Below are positions 9,063-17,964 of a stretch of 47,068 nucleotides of DNA, piece by piece. The translations under genes and the position numbers were made by a program. The stretch's first letter is position 1. Each line of letters opens with the position of its first letter. Origin of the DNA: Verrucomicrobiia bacterium (GTDB lineage: Bacteria > Verrucomicrobiota > Verrucomicrobiia > Limisphaerales > UBA9464); assembly GCA_019634635.1 (NCBI GenBank), contig JAHCBB010000037.1, positions 1 through 47,068 on the forward strand. Reading direction: 5' to 3'. The notes beneath the pieces are model-generated. The model was not told the DNA's origin and did not search any database. It saw nothing but the letters and a program-made list of their open reading frames with translations.

Positions 9063-10454
9063 ATGACCTCCCGAAGCCTCATCCTCGTGACCGTGCTCGG
9101 CGCCTTCACGGCCCGGGCCGCGGCACCCGCCTTTGCGCCAGTGCCTCCCGATCACCCGCTGGCCGCAACGTGGAACGATCCCGAATTTCAGAAACGGCTG
9201 CTCGGCACCTATGGCATGAAGCCGGATGTCGAGCCCCGCATGACGCCGGAGGAACAGGCGTTCTACCGGGACAAGCTGGTCCCCGTGCTGCAAACCGATC
9301 CCGCAGCCGCACTCAAGCTGCTGCAGGACCGCGCAAAGCCCGGCGCCAGCGCCCAGTTCGACTTCGTCCTCGGCAACGTCCATTTCCAGACCGATGACCT
9401 TACCAACGCCATCCGGTCCTTCACCGTGGCCACGGAGAAGTTCCCCGACTTCCTCCGCGCCCAGAAAAACCTCGGTTTTGCCCTCCTGCGGGCGGGCCAG
9501 TACGACGAGGCCGTCCGGCCATTAACGCGCACCGTCGCGCTGGGCGGCGCCGATCCGCGGCTCTACGGGCTGCTGGGATTCGCCTACCTCAACCAGGGCC
9601 GCCACGCCTCCGCCCAGGGCGCCTACCAGCAGGCGCTGGTGCTGGAACCCGACAACATCGAATTCAAGCTGGGGCTGGTCAAAAGCGCCATTGCCCTGGG
9701 CGGTTTCGATCAGGCGCTCGCGCTCCTTGATGAAGTGCTCCAGGAACATCCGGACCGCGAGGCCCTGTGGGCGTTGCAGGCAAACGTGCTGATCCAAAAG
9801 GACCAGCCCGCCCGCGCCGCGCTCTCCCTCGAAATGCTCCGGCGGCTGGACAAGGCCACGGCGGCCCAGTTGCTGCTCCTGGGGGATCTCTACATGACCC
9901 AGGACGCCCGGGACCTCGCGCTCGCGGCCTACCTCGAGGCGGTTGAAAAGGATCCGGGAGCCCAGTTGTCGAAGTCGCTCCGGGCCGCCGAGATCCTCGC
10001 GGCCCGTGGTGCGTGGAAGGAATCCGCAGAACTGCTGGCCAGGATCAAAGCGGCCGCAGGCGGAGCCCTGACCGGACCCGAGGAGTTGAAATGGCTCAAG
10101 CTGTCCGCCCGCCTGGCCCTGAACCAGGAGCGTACGGACGAGGCGCTGGCCATCCTGGATGATGTCGCCACCCGCAACCCGCTCGATGGCGAGGCACTGC
10201 TGATGGCGGGGGACGTCTATTCCCGGACCGGGGAGCCCGACCGGGCCCGAATGCGCTATGAAACCGCCGGGAAGATCGAGGGGTTCGAGGCGGAGGCCCT
10301 GCTGAAGCAGGCGCAACTGCTGGTCGCTTCACGGAAATACGACAGTGCCCTCGAACTGCTGAGAAAGGCCCAAAAAATCACGCCCCGGGACAATGTGCAG
10401 CGTTACCTGGAGCGCGTGGAACAGGTGGCCCGCACGGCGGGACGGCGCTCATAG
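9063..10454 (+). CDS. periplasmic TPR protein of the TonB-type operon (TtpB-like)
   Basis: 463 residues from the ATG at 9063, with a signal peptide (MTSRSLILVTVLGAFTARAAAP). About ten tetratricopeptide-like helical pairs fill the rest, for example FDFVLGNVHFQTDDLTNAIR, RAQKNLGFALLRAGQYDEAV and RLYGLLGFAYLNQGRHASAQ. TPR proteins follow tonB2 in several gammaproteobacterial TonB2 operons and are thought to assist receptor coupling. The role here is inferred from position and architecture. It sits 16 bp after tonB and 21 bp before the receptor gene, so it is very likely co-transcribed with both. Confidence 0.85.
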   Translation: MTSRSLILVTVLGAFTARAAAPAFAPVPPDHPLAATWNDPEFQKRLLGTYGMKPDVEPRMTPEEQAFYRDKLVPVLQTDPAAALKLLQDRAKPGASAQFDFVLGNVHFQTDDLTNAIRSFTVATEKFPDFLRAQKNLGFALLRAGQYDEAVRPLTRTVALGGADPRLYGLLGFAYLNQGRHASAQGAYQQALVLEPDNIEFKLGLVKSAIALGGFDQALALLDEVLQEHPDREALWALQANVLIQKDQPARAALSLEMLRRLDKATAAQLLLLGDLYMTQDARDLALAAYLEAVEKDPGAQLSKSLRAAEILAARGAWKESAELLARIKAAAGGALTGPEELKWLKLSARLALNQERTDEALAILDDVATRNPLDGEALLMAGDVYSRTGEPDRARMRYETAGKIEGFEAEALLKQAQLLVASRKYDSALELLRKAQKITPRDNVQRYLERVEQVARTAGRRS

Positions 10455-10475
10455 AGCGACCCAAACCCCGAGGCC

Positions 10476-13406
10476 ATGACCGCCCTCCCCCGGACCGAGG
10501 TGCCCAGGTTCCCGCCCATTCCGCAGCCGTGCCTGCGCGGCCTCTGCTGGCTGCTGCTGGTCCTGCTCGCCGGGAGTGGCGCCGCGCAGACCGACCCCGG
10601 GTCCCTCGCCGGACTGGTCGTCAACGGATGGGACGGGCGTCCCATCCCGGGTGTCATCGTGACCGTCCGGGGCACCCTGCTCGCGGCGACGACCGATCTT
10701 CAGGGGCGCTACCGTCTCGAGGGGGTGCCCCCGGGCGACCAGACGGTGCGTTTCAGCAAGTCGGGGTTTGCCTCCGCCAGCACCTCCGGGGTGCGCGTGG
10801 CGCCGGGACTGGCGACCTCCCTCGACGGCACCCTCCGGCCGGAGTTCTACGAGCTCGAGGAGTATGAGGTCACTGCCGAGACCTTCCAGGACCAGACTAT
10901 CGAGATCTTGGAGCAGCGACAATCCTCGGCCTCGTTCCTCGATGCCATCGGATCGGAACAATTCCGACGCCTCGGGGTCACCGACGCCGCACAGGTGATC
11001 GCCAAACTGCCGGGGACCACGGTTGTGGACGGCAAGTTCGCGGTCATCCGCGGCCTGAGTGACCGTTACAATCTCACCCAGCTCAACGGTGCCCTCATCC
11101 CCACGGCCGATCCCTATCGGGTGGGGGCGCCGCTGGACATCATCCCTGCGGCAATGATCCAGGAGATTTCGGTGAACAAGACCTTCACCCCGGACCTTCC
11201 CGGCGGGTTTGCCGGCGGCCTGGCGAACCTGAAGACCAAGTCCTTCCCGGACCGCTTCATTCTCAGCTTCGAGGTCGGCCTCGAGTACAACACGCAGTCC
11301 ACCTTCAACAGCAACTTCCTCTCCTATCCGGGGAGCGAGTTCGACTGGGCGGGCTTCGGACTCAAGAACCGTGCGATGCCGTCCCAATTGGAGGGACAGA
11401 CCGGTCAGACCCTTCAGGCACCCCGAAACGCCCCGGCCAACGAGACCCCCGAACAGGCCGCCGCCCGCGCGGCCCAGGCCGACAAGGTTCAATCGTCCTT
11501 GGGATCCTTTCCGGACTACAGCTTCGGCGGGACCCCGGGATCCGCGCCGCCCCCAAACTACGGCGGAACCTTCTCGGTGGGCGAGACCCTGGACCTGAAT
11601 GGCCATGACTTCGGGTACTTCGTCAGCGGCGTGTACCGCCGCCGTTGGTTCTTCTACGACGACGGCGTCCAGAACCGCTACCGGTACACCTCGCAGGGCG
11701 TTGTGCCGCTTCGCGAGTTCACCGACGTCTCCAGCCTGATGGAGGTGCAGTGGGCCAGCGTCGTGTCCCTGGCGTACGAGCTCGTGCCCGAGGACCACAC
11801 CCTGGCCTTCACCTTCTACTGGAATCAGAGCGGTGAGGACCTCGCCCGCCTGCAGCGCGGTGAGGTGGAAAACGTGGAGCAGGTGGTGGATGCCAACCTG
11901 CTGCAATGGACCCAGCGGCAGATCCACGCGTTCCAGATCCAGGGAACAGACCGCTTCGAGCGGCTTCACGAGATGGAGACGGACTGGCTGATCAGCATCG
12001 CCAACACCTCCCAGGATGAGCCGGACCTCCGCATGTTCAATTACGCCCACCAACCCAATGGGACCGGCGCCTTTTTCAGCAACTCCCTGCCGGAGCCGAT
12101 CGTCCCGACGCGGTTTTACCGGACCATCAACGAGGACGCGATCTGGTCCTCGCTCAACAACAAGCTGCCGTTCAAGCAATGGGCGGACCTCGACGGCCAT
12201 GTGAAGTTCGGCGGCGGCTTCAACGGGGCGCAACGGCAGTTCACCGAGCAGACCTTCCAGTTCGACGGCACGTCGGGATGGTCGGGTCCCACCATCGTCG
12301 GCACACCCAACAACTACTTCAACGCCACCAACATCCTGTACACCACCACCACCAACCGGAACGGCATCAATTACAGCTTCCAGCGCCGCTTTGTCCCCGC
12401 GGTGGGCACGAGCTTCTACAACGGGCAGCTGCAGATCCCCGCGGGCTATGCGATGGCGGAGCTGCCGTTGCTGGAGCGGTTCAAGATCGTGGGCGGCGCC
12501 CGCATGGAGAGCACCCTGCTGGGTGTGGACGGCGGATCGGCGGGGCGGCAGACCAACTCGCTGATCAGCCAGCTGGATGTGATGCCCGCGGTGAGCACGG
12601 TGTTTCAGATCGTCACCAACATGAACCTGCGGGCCAGCTTCAGCCAGACCGTCGCCCGCCCGACGTTCCGCGAGATCGCCCCGTACCGCTCCTACGACCC
12701 CTATGGCAATGAAATCATCGAGGGAAATCCAAACCTGCAGATGACCGACATCACCAACTATGACCTCCGGTGGGAATACTTCCCGCGGCCGGGAACGGTC
12801 TTCTCGGTGAGCGGGTTCTACAAGTACCTGGAGCAGCCCATCGAAAAGGTGGCGGTCACCTTCGGCGGGGGCATCGTGACCTTCGAAAACCGGAAGGACG
12901 CCACCCTGTACGGCATCGAACTGGAGGCCAACACCCGCCTCGACATCCTCGACGAGTCCCTCGACGAATTCATCGTCGGATTCAACTTTGCGTGGATCAA
13001 GTCCGAGGTCGAATGGACGGCCACCGAGCTGGCCAACAAGCAGGTGCTGTTTCCGGACACATCGCCGACGCGGCCCCTCTACGACCAGTCGCCGTGGATC
13101 GTGAATTTCGACCTCACCTACGATCACAAGGCCACCGGCACCACGGCCACGGTTTCACTGGGGGCTTCGGGGCCCTACATTTTCCTAGTGGACCGCGCCG
13201 GACCCGACGTTTACCAGCATCCCCCGGTGCAGCTGAATTTCGTGGCCACTCAACGACTGACGGACCACTGGAAGTTGCGCCTGAGCTGCCGCAACCTGCT
13301 CAATCCGGACGCCCTCCGAACCTACGGCGAACCCGCGAGCGGTCCGGTCTATTCCCGTGCCACCCTGGGCTCGACGATCGCCCTCGTGCTCAATTACGAG
13401 TATTGA
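10476..13406 (+). CDS. TonB-dependent outer-membrane receptor with carboxypeptidase-regulatory domain
   Basis: 976 residues. A signal peptide (CLRGLCWLLLVLLAGSGAAQ) is followed by a carboxypeptidase-regulatory-like beta domain (residues about 42-125: LAGLVVNGWDGRPIPGVIVT...GRYRLEGVPPGDQTV). Next comes the plug, with IRGLSDRYNLTQLNGALIP and DLPGGFAGGLANLKTKS, and then a 22-strand-type barrel ending in aromatic LVLNYEY. The ligand is not predictable. The DRYN/LNGA/IP plug signature belongs to a large receptor class in Bacteroidota and other diderms often linked to glycan or peptide uptake. As last gene of the TonB-type operon it is the probable dedicated client of that motor. A long open frame on the opposite strand is a shadow. 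Confidence 0.92.
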   Translation: MTALPRTEVPRFPPIPQPCLRGLCWLLLVLLAGSGAAQTDPGSLAGLVVNGWDGRPIPGVIVTVRGTLLAATTDLQGRYRLEGVPPGDQTVRFSKSGFASASTSGVRVAPGLATSLDGTLRPEFYELEEYEVTAETFQDQTIEILEQRQSSASFLDAIGSEQFRRLGVTDAAQVIAKLPGTTVVDGKFAVIRGLSDRYNLTQLNGALIPTADPYRVGAPLDIIPAAMIQEISVNKTFTPDLPGGFAGGLANLKTKSFPDRFILSFEVGLEYNTQSTFNSNFLSYPGSEFDWAGFGLKNRAMPSQLEGQTGQTLQAPRNAPANETPEQAAARAAQADKVQSSLGSFPDYSFGGTPGSAPPPNYGGTFSVGETLDLNGHDFGYFVSGVYRRRWFFYDDGVQNRYRYTSQGVVPLREFTDVSSLMEVQWASVVSLAYELVPEDHTLAFTFYWNQSGEDLARLQRGEVENVEQVVDANLLQWTQRQIHAFQIQGTDRFERLHEMETDWLISIANTSQDEPDLRMFNYAHQPNGTGAFFSNSLPEPIVPTRFYRTINEDAIWSSLNNKLPFKQWADLDGHVKFGGGFNGAQRQFTEQTFQFDGTSGWSGPTIVGTPNNYFNATNILYTTTTNRNGINYSFQRRFVPAVGTSFYNGQLQIPAGYAMAELPLLERFKIVGGARMESTLLGVDGGSAGRQTNSLISQLDVMPAVSTVFQIVTNMNLRASFSQTVARPTFREIAPYRSYDPYGNEIIEGNPNLQMTDITNYDLRWEYFPRPGTVFSVSGFYKYLEQPIEKVAVTFGGGIVTFENRKDATLYGIELEANTRLDILDESLDEFIVGFNFAWIKSEVEWTATELANKQVLFPDTSPTRPLYDQSPWIVNFDLTYDHKATGTTATVSLGASGPYIFLVDRAGPDVYQHPPVQLNFVATQRLTDHWKLRLSCRNLLNPDALRTYGEPASGPVYSRATLGSTIALVLNYEY

Positions 13407-13424
13407 GCTGGCGCGCCGTTGCCG

Positions 13425-13438
13425 CGTCCGCGCGGACG
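13425..13438. terminator. palindrome between convergent genes
   Basis: CGTCCGCGCGGACG is a perfect 14-bp palindrome in the 33-bp gap between the TonB receptor stop and the transketolase stop. It could act as a compact bidirectional terminator, but no T-run follows on either strand, so factor-independent termination is uncertain. Confidence 0.35.
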
Positions 13439-13439
13439 G

Positions 13440-15503
13440 TCAGCCGATCAATTCCAGTGCGGCTGCAGCCATGCGGGGCCCGGTCAGTCCGTGCTTGGCA
13501 TACAACTCCTCCGCCAGATAGGCCGACTGGCCGAACTCGCCCAGAATGCCCAGGCTGCGGACACTGTGGGCGATGCCCGCACGCGACAGGGCGTGGGACA
13601 ACTGGGCACCCATCCCGCCGACCACTTGGTGATCCTCAATGGTCACCAACCGGCCGCGGCAACGCGTCACCGCGGCGCCGATCGTGGCGACATCCGGCCG
13701 GTTGACGAACGGGTTGTTGATCACCGTGGCCGACCGTCCCGCTTCCGCCAGCAGCCGGGCGGCCTCCAGGCACTTGCTGAAGAGCACCCCGCAGCCCACC
13801 AGCACCACATCACTGCCCTGCTCAATCACCTGGGCCCGGCCCCAGGCGTAGGTCGCCCCGGGCACCCACTCGAGCGGGTAATTCTCCCGCCCGACAAAGA
13901 ACACCACCGAGTCGCCGTCCCGACCCGCCCGCCGCTCTTCGGCGATGTGCTTCACGGCGTCGTACATGAAGGCCTCCGCCTCGTTGGCACAGCTCGGCGC
14001 CACCACCAGCGTGTGCGGGATGGAGCTCACCGCGGCCAGGTAGGTCGTGGCCTGGTGGGACGCGCCGTCTGCGGCGTCCTGGAAACCCACGTGCGAAAAC
14101 AGGGCGACCATCGGCGCCTGCGACAGCGCCGCCATCGTCAGCGGCAGGTTGCCCTTGGTGACCCCGAACTGGCCGAAGGTGTCCACAATGGGAATGAAAC
14201 CCGCCTTGCTGAGCCCGGTGCCGGTGGAAATCATATTGGCCTCGGCGATGCCCACTTCCAGGAACCGTCCGGTCGCCTTCTGGAACGTGCTGATCCCGGT
14301 CGAGCCCTGCACGTCGGAGGACACCGAGTACACCGGATAGCCGTCCTGCGCCGCCCGCAGGGCGCCCTTGGCGAGCCCGGCCTGAACCTTCTCCTTCTTC
14401 ACCGGCGGGGCTGCCGGCGCGGCGGACGGCTTCGCCTTCTTCGCAGCGTCCTGCCGCTCCCAGTCGGCCCGCAGGGACCGGGCCCAAGCCATCAGGTCCT
14501 CCGGCGGGGTCGCCCCGGCAAACAATTCGTGCATCCAGTCCACGATCTTTTCGCCATTGGCGAGCGGGAACCCGTGACCGCCGGTGGAGTTCTCCTCGGT
14601 GGCCTTGATGCCATACCCCTTGATGGTGTGCAGCCACACGCACACCGGGCGGTCCGGATGCTCCCGGGCCTCGGCCACCGCGCGCTCCATCGCCAGGTAC
14701 ACCGCCTGCAGGTCGTGGCCATGCTTCACCTCCAGCACGTTCCATCCCAGGGTGTGCATCGCCTGGAAGGTCGGCTCCATTGAGAAGGCATCGTGATCAA
14801 TGCGCCCCGACAGCTTGGTATCGTTGTCGGAGAGGACCAGCACGAAGGGATTCACCTTCCCTTTGGCCGCCAAACCTGGGATTGCCGCAAACGCCTCCTT
14901 GGCCTCCCCTTCCATCGAGCCGCCGTCCGAGAGAAAGCAGATCGTCACGCGGTCGCGTCCCGCCAGACGGTCCCCGATGGCCAACCCCTGCGCCACGGGC
15001 AGTGAAGAACTGAGCGGACCGTTTGAGACCAGCACGCCTTCCGGGTTCAGGTGCGACTCGCCATGCCCGGTGAGTTTGGACTGGATGCTCCGGAACTTCC
15101 GCAGGTCTTCATCCGTCAGCCCGTCGAAGCCGTAGAGCGTGCGGAGCGCGTAGATTCCGTTCTCCGCGTGGCCCGCGTCGTTCACGAAATTGAAGGCATC
15201 ATGCCACGGCCGGTCCCGGGTCGCGAACATCAGCGCATGGGTGGCGGCATTCACCTCCGCAAACGCGGCAGGCCCCCCCCAATGGCAGGCGGCACCGCCC
15301 ACCACGGCGTGCACATCCATCAGTGCCACCAACGCGCGAACCGCCCTCGGATCCGCCACCGTCACCTCCCCGCCCGCCGCATTGCGGACCGTCACGGCGT
15401 GACGCGGCGGGGCCGCCGGAGTCCCCGCGAGACGCGATTTCAGGTTCAGGGGCTGGAGCGTCGGGAGCTCGACTTTGGCAACAACAGTGGTATCGGCGGC
15501 CAT
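13440..15503 (-). CDS. tkt: transketolase (divergent)
   Basis: 687 residues from the ATG at 15503; a TTG six codons upstream is possible. It transfers two-carbon ketol units in the pentose phosphate pathway and uses thiamine diphosphate. The three transketolase parts are visible. The N-terminal TPP region has ACHWGGPAAFAEV, GHGESHLNPEG, the diphosphate site SDGGSMEGE...VLVLSDND, and IDHDAFS. A middle pyrimidine-binding domain has the conserved Glu in EVGIAEANM. The C-terminal domain is GCGVLFSKCLEAARLLAE. Several motifs are unusual: SDGG rather than GDG, and an Ala/Pro/Lys linker at about residues 335-365. It may be a paralogue with altered specificity. It is convergent with the receptor gene. 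Confidence 0.85.
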   Translation of the reverse strand: MAADTTVVAKVELPTLQPLNLKSRLAGTPAAPPRHAVTVRNAAGGEVTVADPRAVRALVALMDVHAVVGGAACHWGGPAAFAEVNAATHALMFATRDRPWHDAFNFVNDAGHAENGIYALRTLYGFDGLTDEDLRKFRSIQSKLTGHGESHLNPEGVLVSNGPLSSSLPVAQGLAIGDRLAGRDRVTICFLSDGGSMEGEAKEAFAAIPGLAAKGKVNPFVLVLSDNDTKLSGRIDHDAFSMEPTFQAMHTLGWNVLEVKHGHDLQAVYLAMERAVAEAREHPDRPVCVWLHTIKGYGIKATEENSTGGHGFPLANGEKIVDWMHELFAGATPPEDLMAWARSLRADWERQDAAKKAKPSAAPAAPPVKKEKVQAGLAKGALRAAQDGYPVYSVSSDVQGSTGISTFQKATGRFLEVGIAEANMISTGTGLSKAGFIPIVDTFGQFGVTKGNLPLTMAALSQAPMVALFSHVGFQDAADGASHQATTYLAAVSSIPHTLVVAPSCANEAEAFMYDAVKHIAEERRAGRDGDSVVFFVGRENYPLEWVPGATYAWGRAQVIEQGSDVVLVGCGVLFSKCLEAARLLAEAGRSATVINNPFVNRPDVATIGAAVTRCRGRLVTIEDHQVVGGMGAQLSHALSRAGIAHSVRSLGILGEFGQSAYLAEELYAKHGLTGPRMAAAALELIG

Positions 15504-15658
15504 GGGGCTTTCAGAAATCAACTCCCCGCGTCAATGCAGGGCGCCCAAGACGCTACGGAGGGGGCCCGGAATTGAAAACCGGATTTTCCGGTGCCCGATT
15601 CCCCGGCGGCCTCCCGGAAGGCTCGCCAGAACTGCAGAAAGAGGGTATGCCCTGGCGC

Positions 15659-16663
15659 ATGAGTGATGCGCTGTCCGCCGCCCTGATGTTGCTGCTGGCG
15701 ACCAATGGTCCGGCAGCCCTCAGCAACCGGATGGCAGCCCCCCTCGGACTCCAAGCCCCATCCGCAGCCGTGGCCGCAACGGCGACCCCCGATCCCGTCG
15801 AACTGGAACTCCAGGCGATCCTCACCGAGGACGAAGCAGCCCTTCAGGACATCGAGCGACTGGTGACCGGCGCCGACGATGCCGCGACGACCGCCCTGCC
15901 CCCGCTGCCCCTGACGTTGTCGGCTCGCATCCGCGAGCGTGCCGCACCGGTGCGCCATCGTTACGAACGGTTCATTGCGTCGCATCCGCGTCACGCGCGC
16001 GCACGGCTGGCCTTCGGCAGCTTTCTCAACGAACTCGGGGACGAAGAGGAGGCGATCGCGCAGTGGGAACGGGCCCGATCCCTGGAACCGGCCAACCCCG
16101 CAACGTGGAACAACCTGGCCAATGTGTACGCGCACATCGGCCCCGTGGAGAAGTCCTTCCCCTATTACGAGGAGGCGATCCGGCTCAACCCGGATGAGCC
16201 GGTGTACCTTCACAACTTCGGCACGCTGGTGTTCATGTTCCGGCGCGACGCCACCAACTACTTCCGCTGCGACGAGCAGACGGTCTTCCGCAAGGCCTTT
16301 GAACTCTACCAGAAGGCGATCGCACTCGACCCGTTCAACTTCCAGCTCGCGGCAGATGTCGCCCAGACGTACTACGGATGGCGCCTGCCCGACGACGGGA
16401 CGCCCGGCGAACGGACGGCGGCAGAACTGCGGCTTCAGGACACCGCGCTTCGGGCCTGGACCAACGCCCTCGCCATCGCACCCACAGATGAAGATCGCGA
16501 AGGCGTGGAACTGCATTTTGCCCGCTGGCACCTGAGGGGCGGGCGCTTCGACGAAGCCCGCGCCAGCCTGGGTCGCGTCACCAATGACGTCCATTCCGTC
16601 GTCCGCGACCGGCTGCTCCGCTCTCTCGCCGAGCGACAGGAATCTGCCGCCCCCGCCCCTTGA
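15659..16663 (+). CDS. secreted TPR protein
   Basis: 334 residues from the ATG at 15659. Another ATG lies four codons upstream at 15647 but is only 1 nt from the purine-rich GAGGG and so less likely. The N-terminus (MSDALSAALMLLLATNGPAALS) looks like a signal peptide. Four or more TPR-like pairs follow, the clearest being ARLAFGSFLNELGDEEEAIA, TWNNLANVYAHIGPVEKSFP and VYLHNFGTLVFMFRRD. No catalytic motif is present. It starts 155 bp from the divergent transketolase. It is probably an envelope scaffold protein; the specific role is unknown. Confidence 0.75.
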   Translation: MSDALSAALMLLLATNGPAALSNRMAAPLGLQAPSAAVAATATPDPVELELQAILTEDEAALQDIERLVTGADDAATTALPPLPLTLSARIRERAAPVRHRYERFIASHPRHARARLAFGSFLNELGDEEEAIAQWERARSLEPANPATWNNLANVYAHIGPVEKSFPYYEEAIRLNPDEPVYLHNFGTLVFMFRRDATNYFRCDEQTVFRKAFELYQKAIALDPFNFQLAADVAQTYYGWRLPDDGTPGERTAAELRLQDTALRAWTNALAIAPTDEDREGVELHFARWHLRGGRFDEARASLGRVTNDVHSVVRDRLLRSLAERQESAAPAP

Positions 16664-16710
16664 GGCGTCAATGGATAGCCAGGGCCCCTTTCATCCCTCG
16701 AACCTCAGGC

Positions 16711-17913
16711 CTAATTCGGATCCGGAAACAACGGAAATGGCAGCAGCGGCGCATCGTCATCCGGGTCGGATATCGCGCCGGACGGCGCGGGGGCATCCGC
16801 ATCGGACTTCGGCGCCTCCAACAGTTCCGACCGCTTCTTCAGCAGCGGTTCGACGGACCACTGGCTCAACCGATAGGTCCACTTCCCAAGCGCCTGCTCC
16901 GCCTTCAACTTTTTCTGCAGCCCGGCTCGCTTGTCCTTGAACTCCTGGTCCAGCCGCTCCTTGTCCTCGGCCGATTCCTCGGCCCCCGGCGTGCGCTCCG
17001 ACTCAAAGTCTCCCGTCACCGACACCTGCACCGGGTAACCATCGCCATCCTGCGCGCCCACCTTGATGTCGTAAACGAGTCCGCCTGCGGTCGTGATTTG
17101 CGCCTCAACCGGAGCGTCCAGGCCGAGCGCCGCCAGGTCGGGCTCCAACAGGACATCCGTGAAGCTGGCGGACCCCATCAGCGACGAGAAACTCCACAGC
17201 TTGTTTTTGTCCAGGGCCTCGCCATCCGCGGGATCCGCGAGCACCCAATCCGCGAACTCGTTGGTCCGGCTCAGGGTGAAGCTGTGGGCGGACTCCGGAT
17301 GCCGGATCTGGACCCGGACGGGCTGTTCGACCTTGATGAACTCCTTGGCAATCCAGTCGGCAGGATTGGGGCGGGCATTGCTGAGCGGATCGCCCACGAG
17401 CGCCACCAGCTCGCCGACCTGCACATACCGGCCGTCGGGAAAGCCGCCCCCCATCATGAAGTCATCGGCACCGCCACCGGCCTTGGTGCTTTGGCGTCCA
17501 AGCCGCAGGGACTTCACCGGCTGGCCATCGGACCCCAGCAGATCCACCACCGTGGCGGCATCGGCCGTGAGATCCAGCAGGGGCAAACGGGAGGCCCCCA
17601 CATTGACCGGTCGCGCGATCTTGAGGCCGTCGAGCTTCTGAAGGAATGCGCCGAGGTCGGCGACGTTGGCGGGGTAGTTGCCGCGCTCGCGGACGACCCA
17701 CTGGTCGCCCTCGCGGACCACGTTGACCGTATTGGATCCCTGCCGGATGCGGAGGGCAGCCACCTGACTGCCGTCGAACGTGCCCAGCAGGCTGCCGCCC
17801 ATGGCGCCACGGGAGCGGTCAAAGGTGGCACTCCGCTGGCGAAGCACCCAGAGGCCACCGCCGCCAAGCACGAGGGCGGCGACGAGCAACAGGAGGAATT
17901 GTTTCGGTTTCAT
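16711..17913 (-). CDS. DUF4340 protein, partner of the Gld-type ABC system
   Basis: 400 residues with an N-terminal membrane anchor (KQFLLLLVAALVLGGGGLWVL). The repeated beta-rich DUF4340 pattern follows: VAALRIRQGSNTVNVVREGDQWVVRERGNYPAN, and a second copy around residues 190-260 with WIAKEFIKVEQPVRVQIRHP. The C-terminus is acidic and Pro/Asp-rich. DUF4340 proteins are usually encoded directly downstream of GldG-like auxiliary proteins of ABC-2 transporters, exactly as here, and are thought to be periplasmic. It is the last gene of the four-gene minus-strand cluster 21621-16711; the gap to gldG is 51 bp. Confidence 0.85.
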   Translation of the reverse strand: MKPKQFLLLLVAALVLGGGGLWVLRQRSATFDRSRGAMGGSLLGTFDGSQVAALRIRQGSNTVNVVREGDQWVVRERGNYPANVADLGAFLQKLDGLKIARPVNVGASRLPLLDLTADAATVVDLLGSDGQPVKSLRLGRQSTKAGGGADDFMMGGGFPDGRYVQVGELVALVGDPLSNARPNPADWIAKEFIKVEQPVRVQIRHPESAHSFTLSRTNEFADWVLADPADGEALDKNKLWSFSSLMGSASFTDVLLEPDLAALGLDAPVEAQITTAGGLVYDIKVGAQDGDGYPVQVSVTGDFESERTPGAEESAEDKERLDQEFKDKRAGLQKKLKAEQALGKWTYRLSQWSVEPLLKKRSELLEAPKSDADAPAPSGAISDPDDDAPLLPFPLFPDPN

Positions 17914-17964
17914 CGTTGCATGGAAGCCGGTTCCGGCATCGTTCGAAAAAGGATCACCAACCGA

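Noticed and set aside
10449..13127. 892-residue open frame on the minus strand opposite the TonB receptor
   Set aside because: It is a GC-rich shadow: the plus-strand frame has a signal peptide, domains and a barrel ending, while the minus frame is His/Gly/Val/Leu-biased with no domain.
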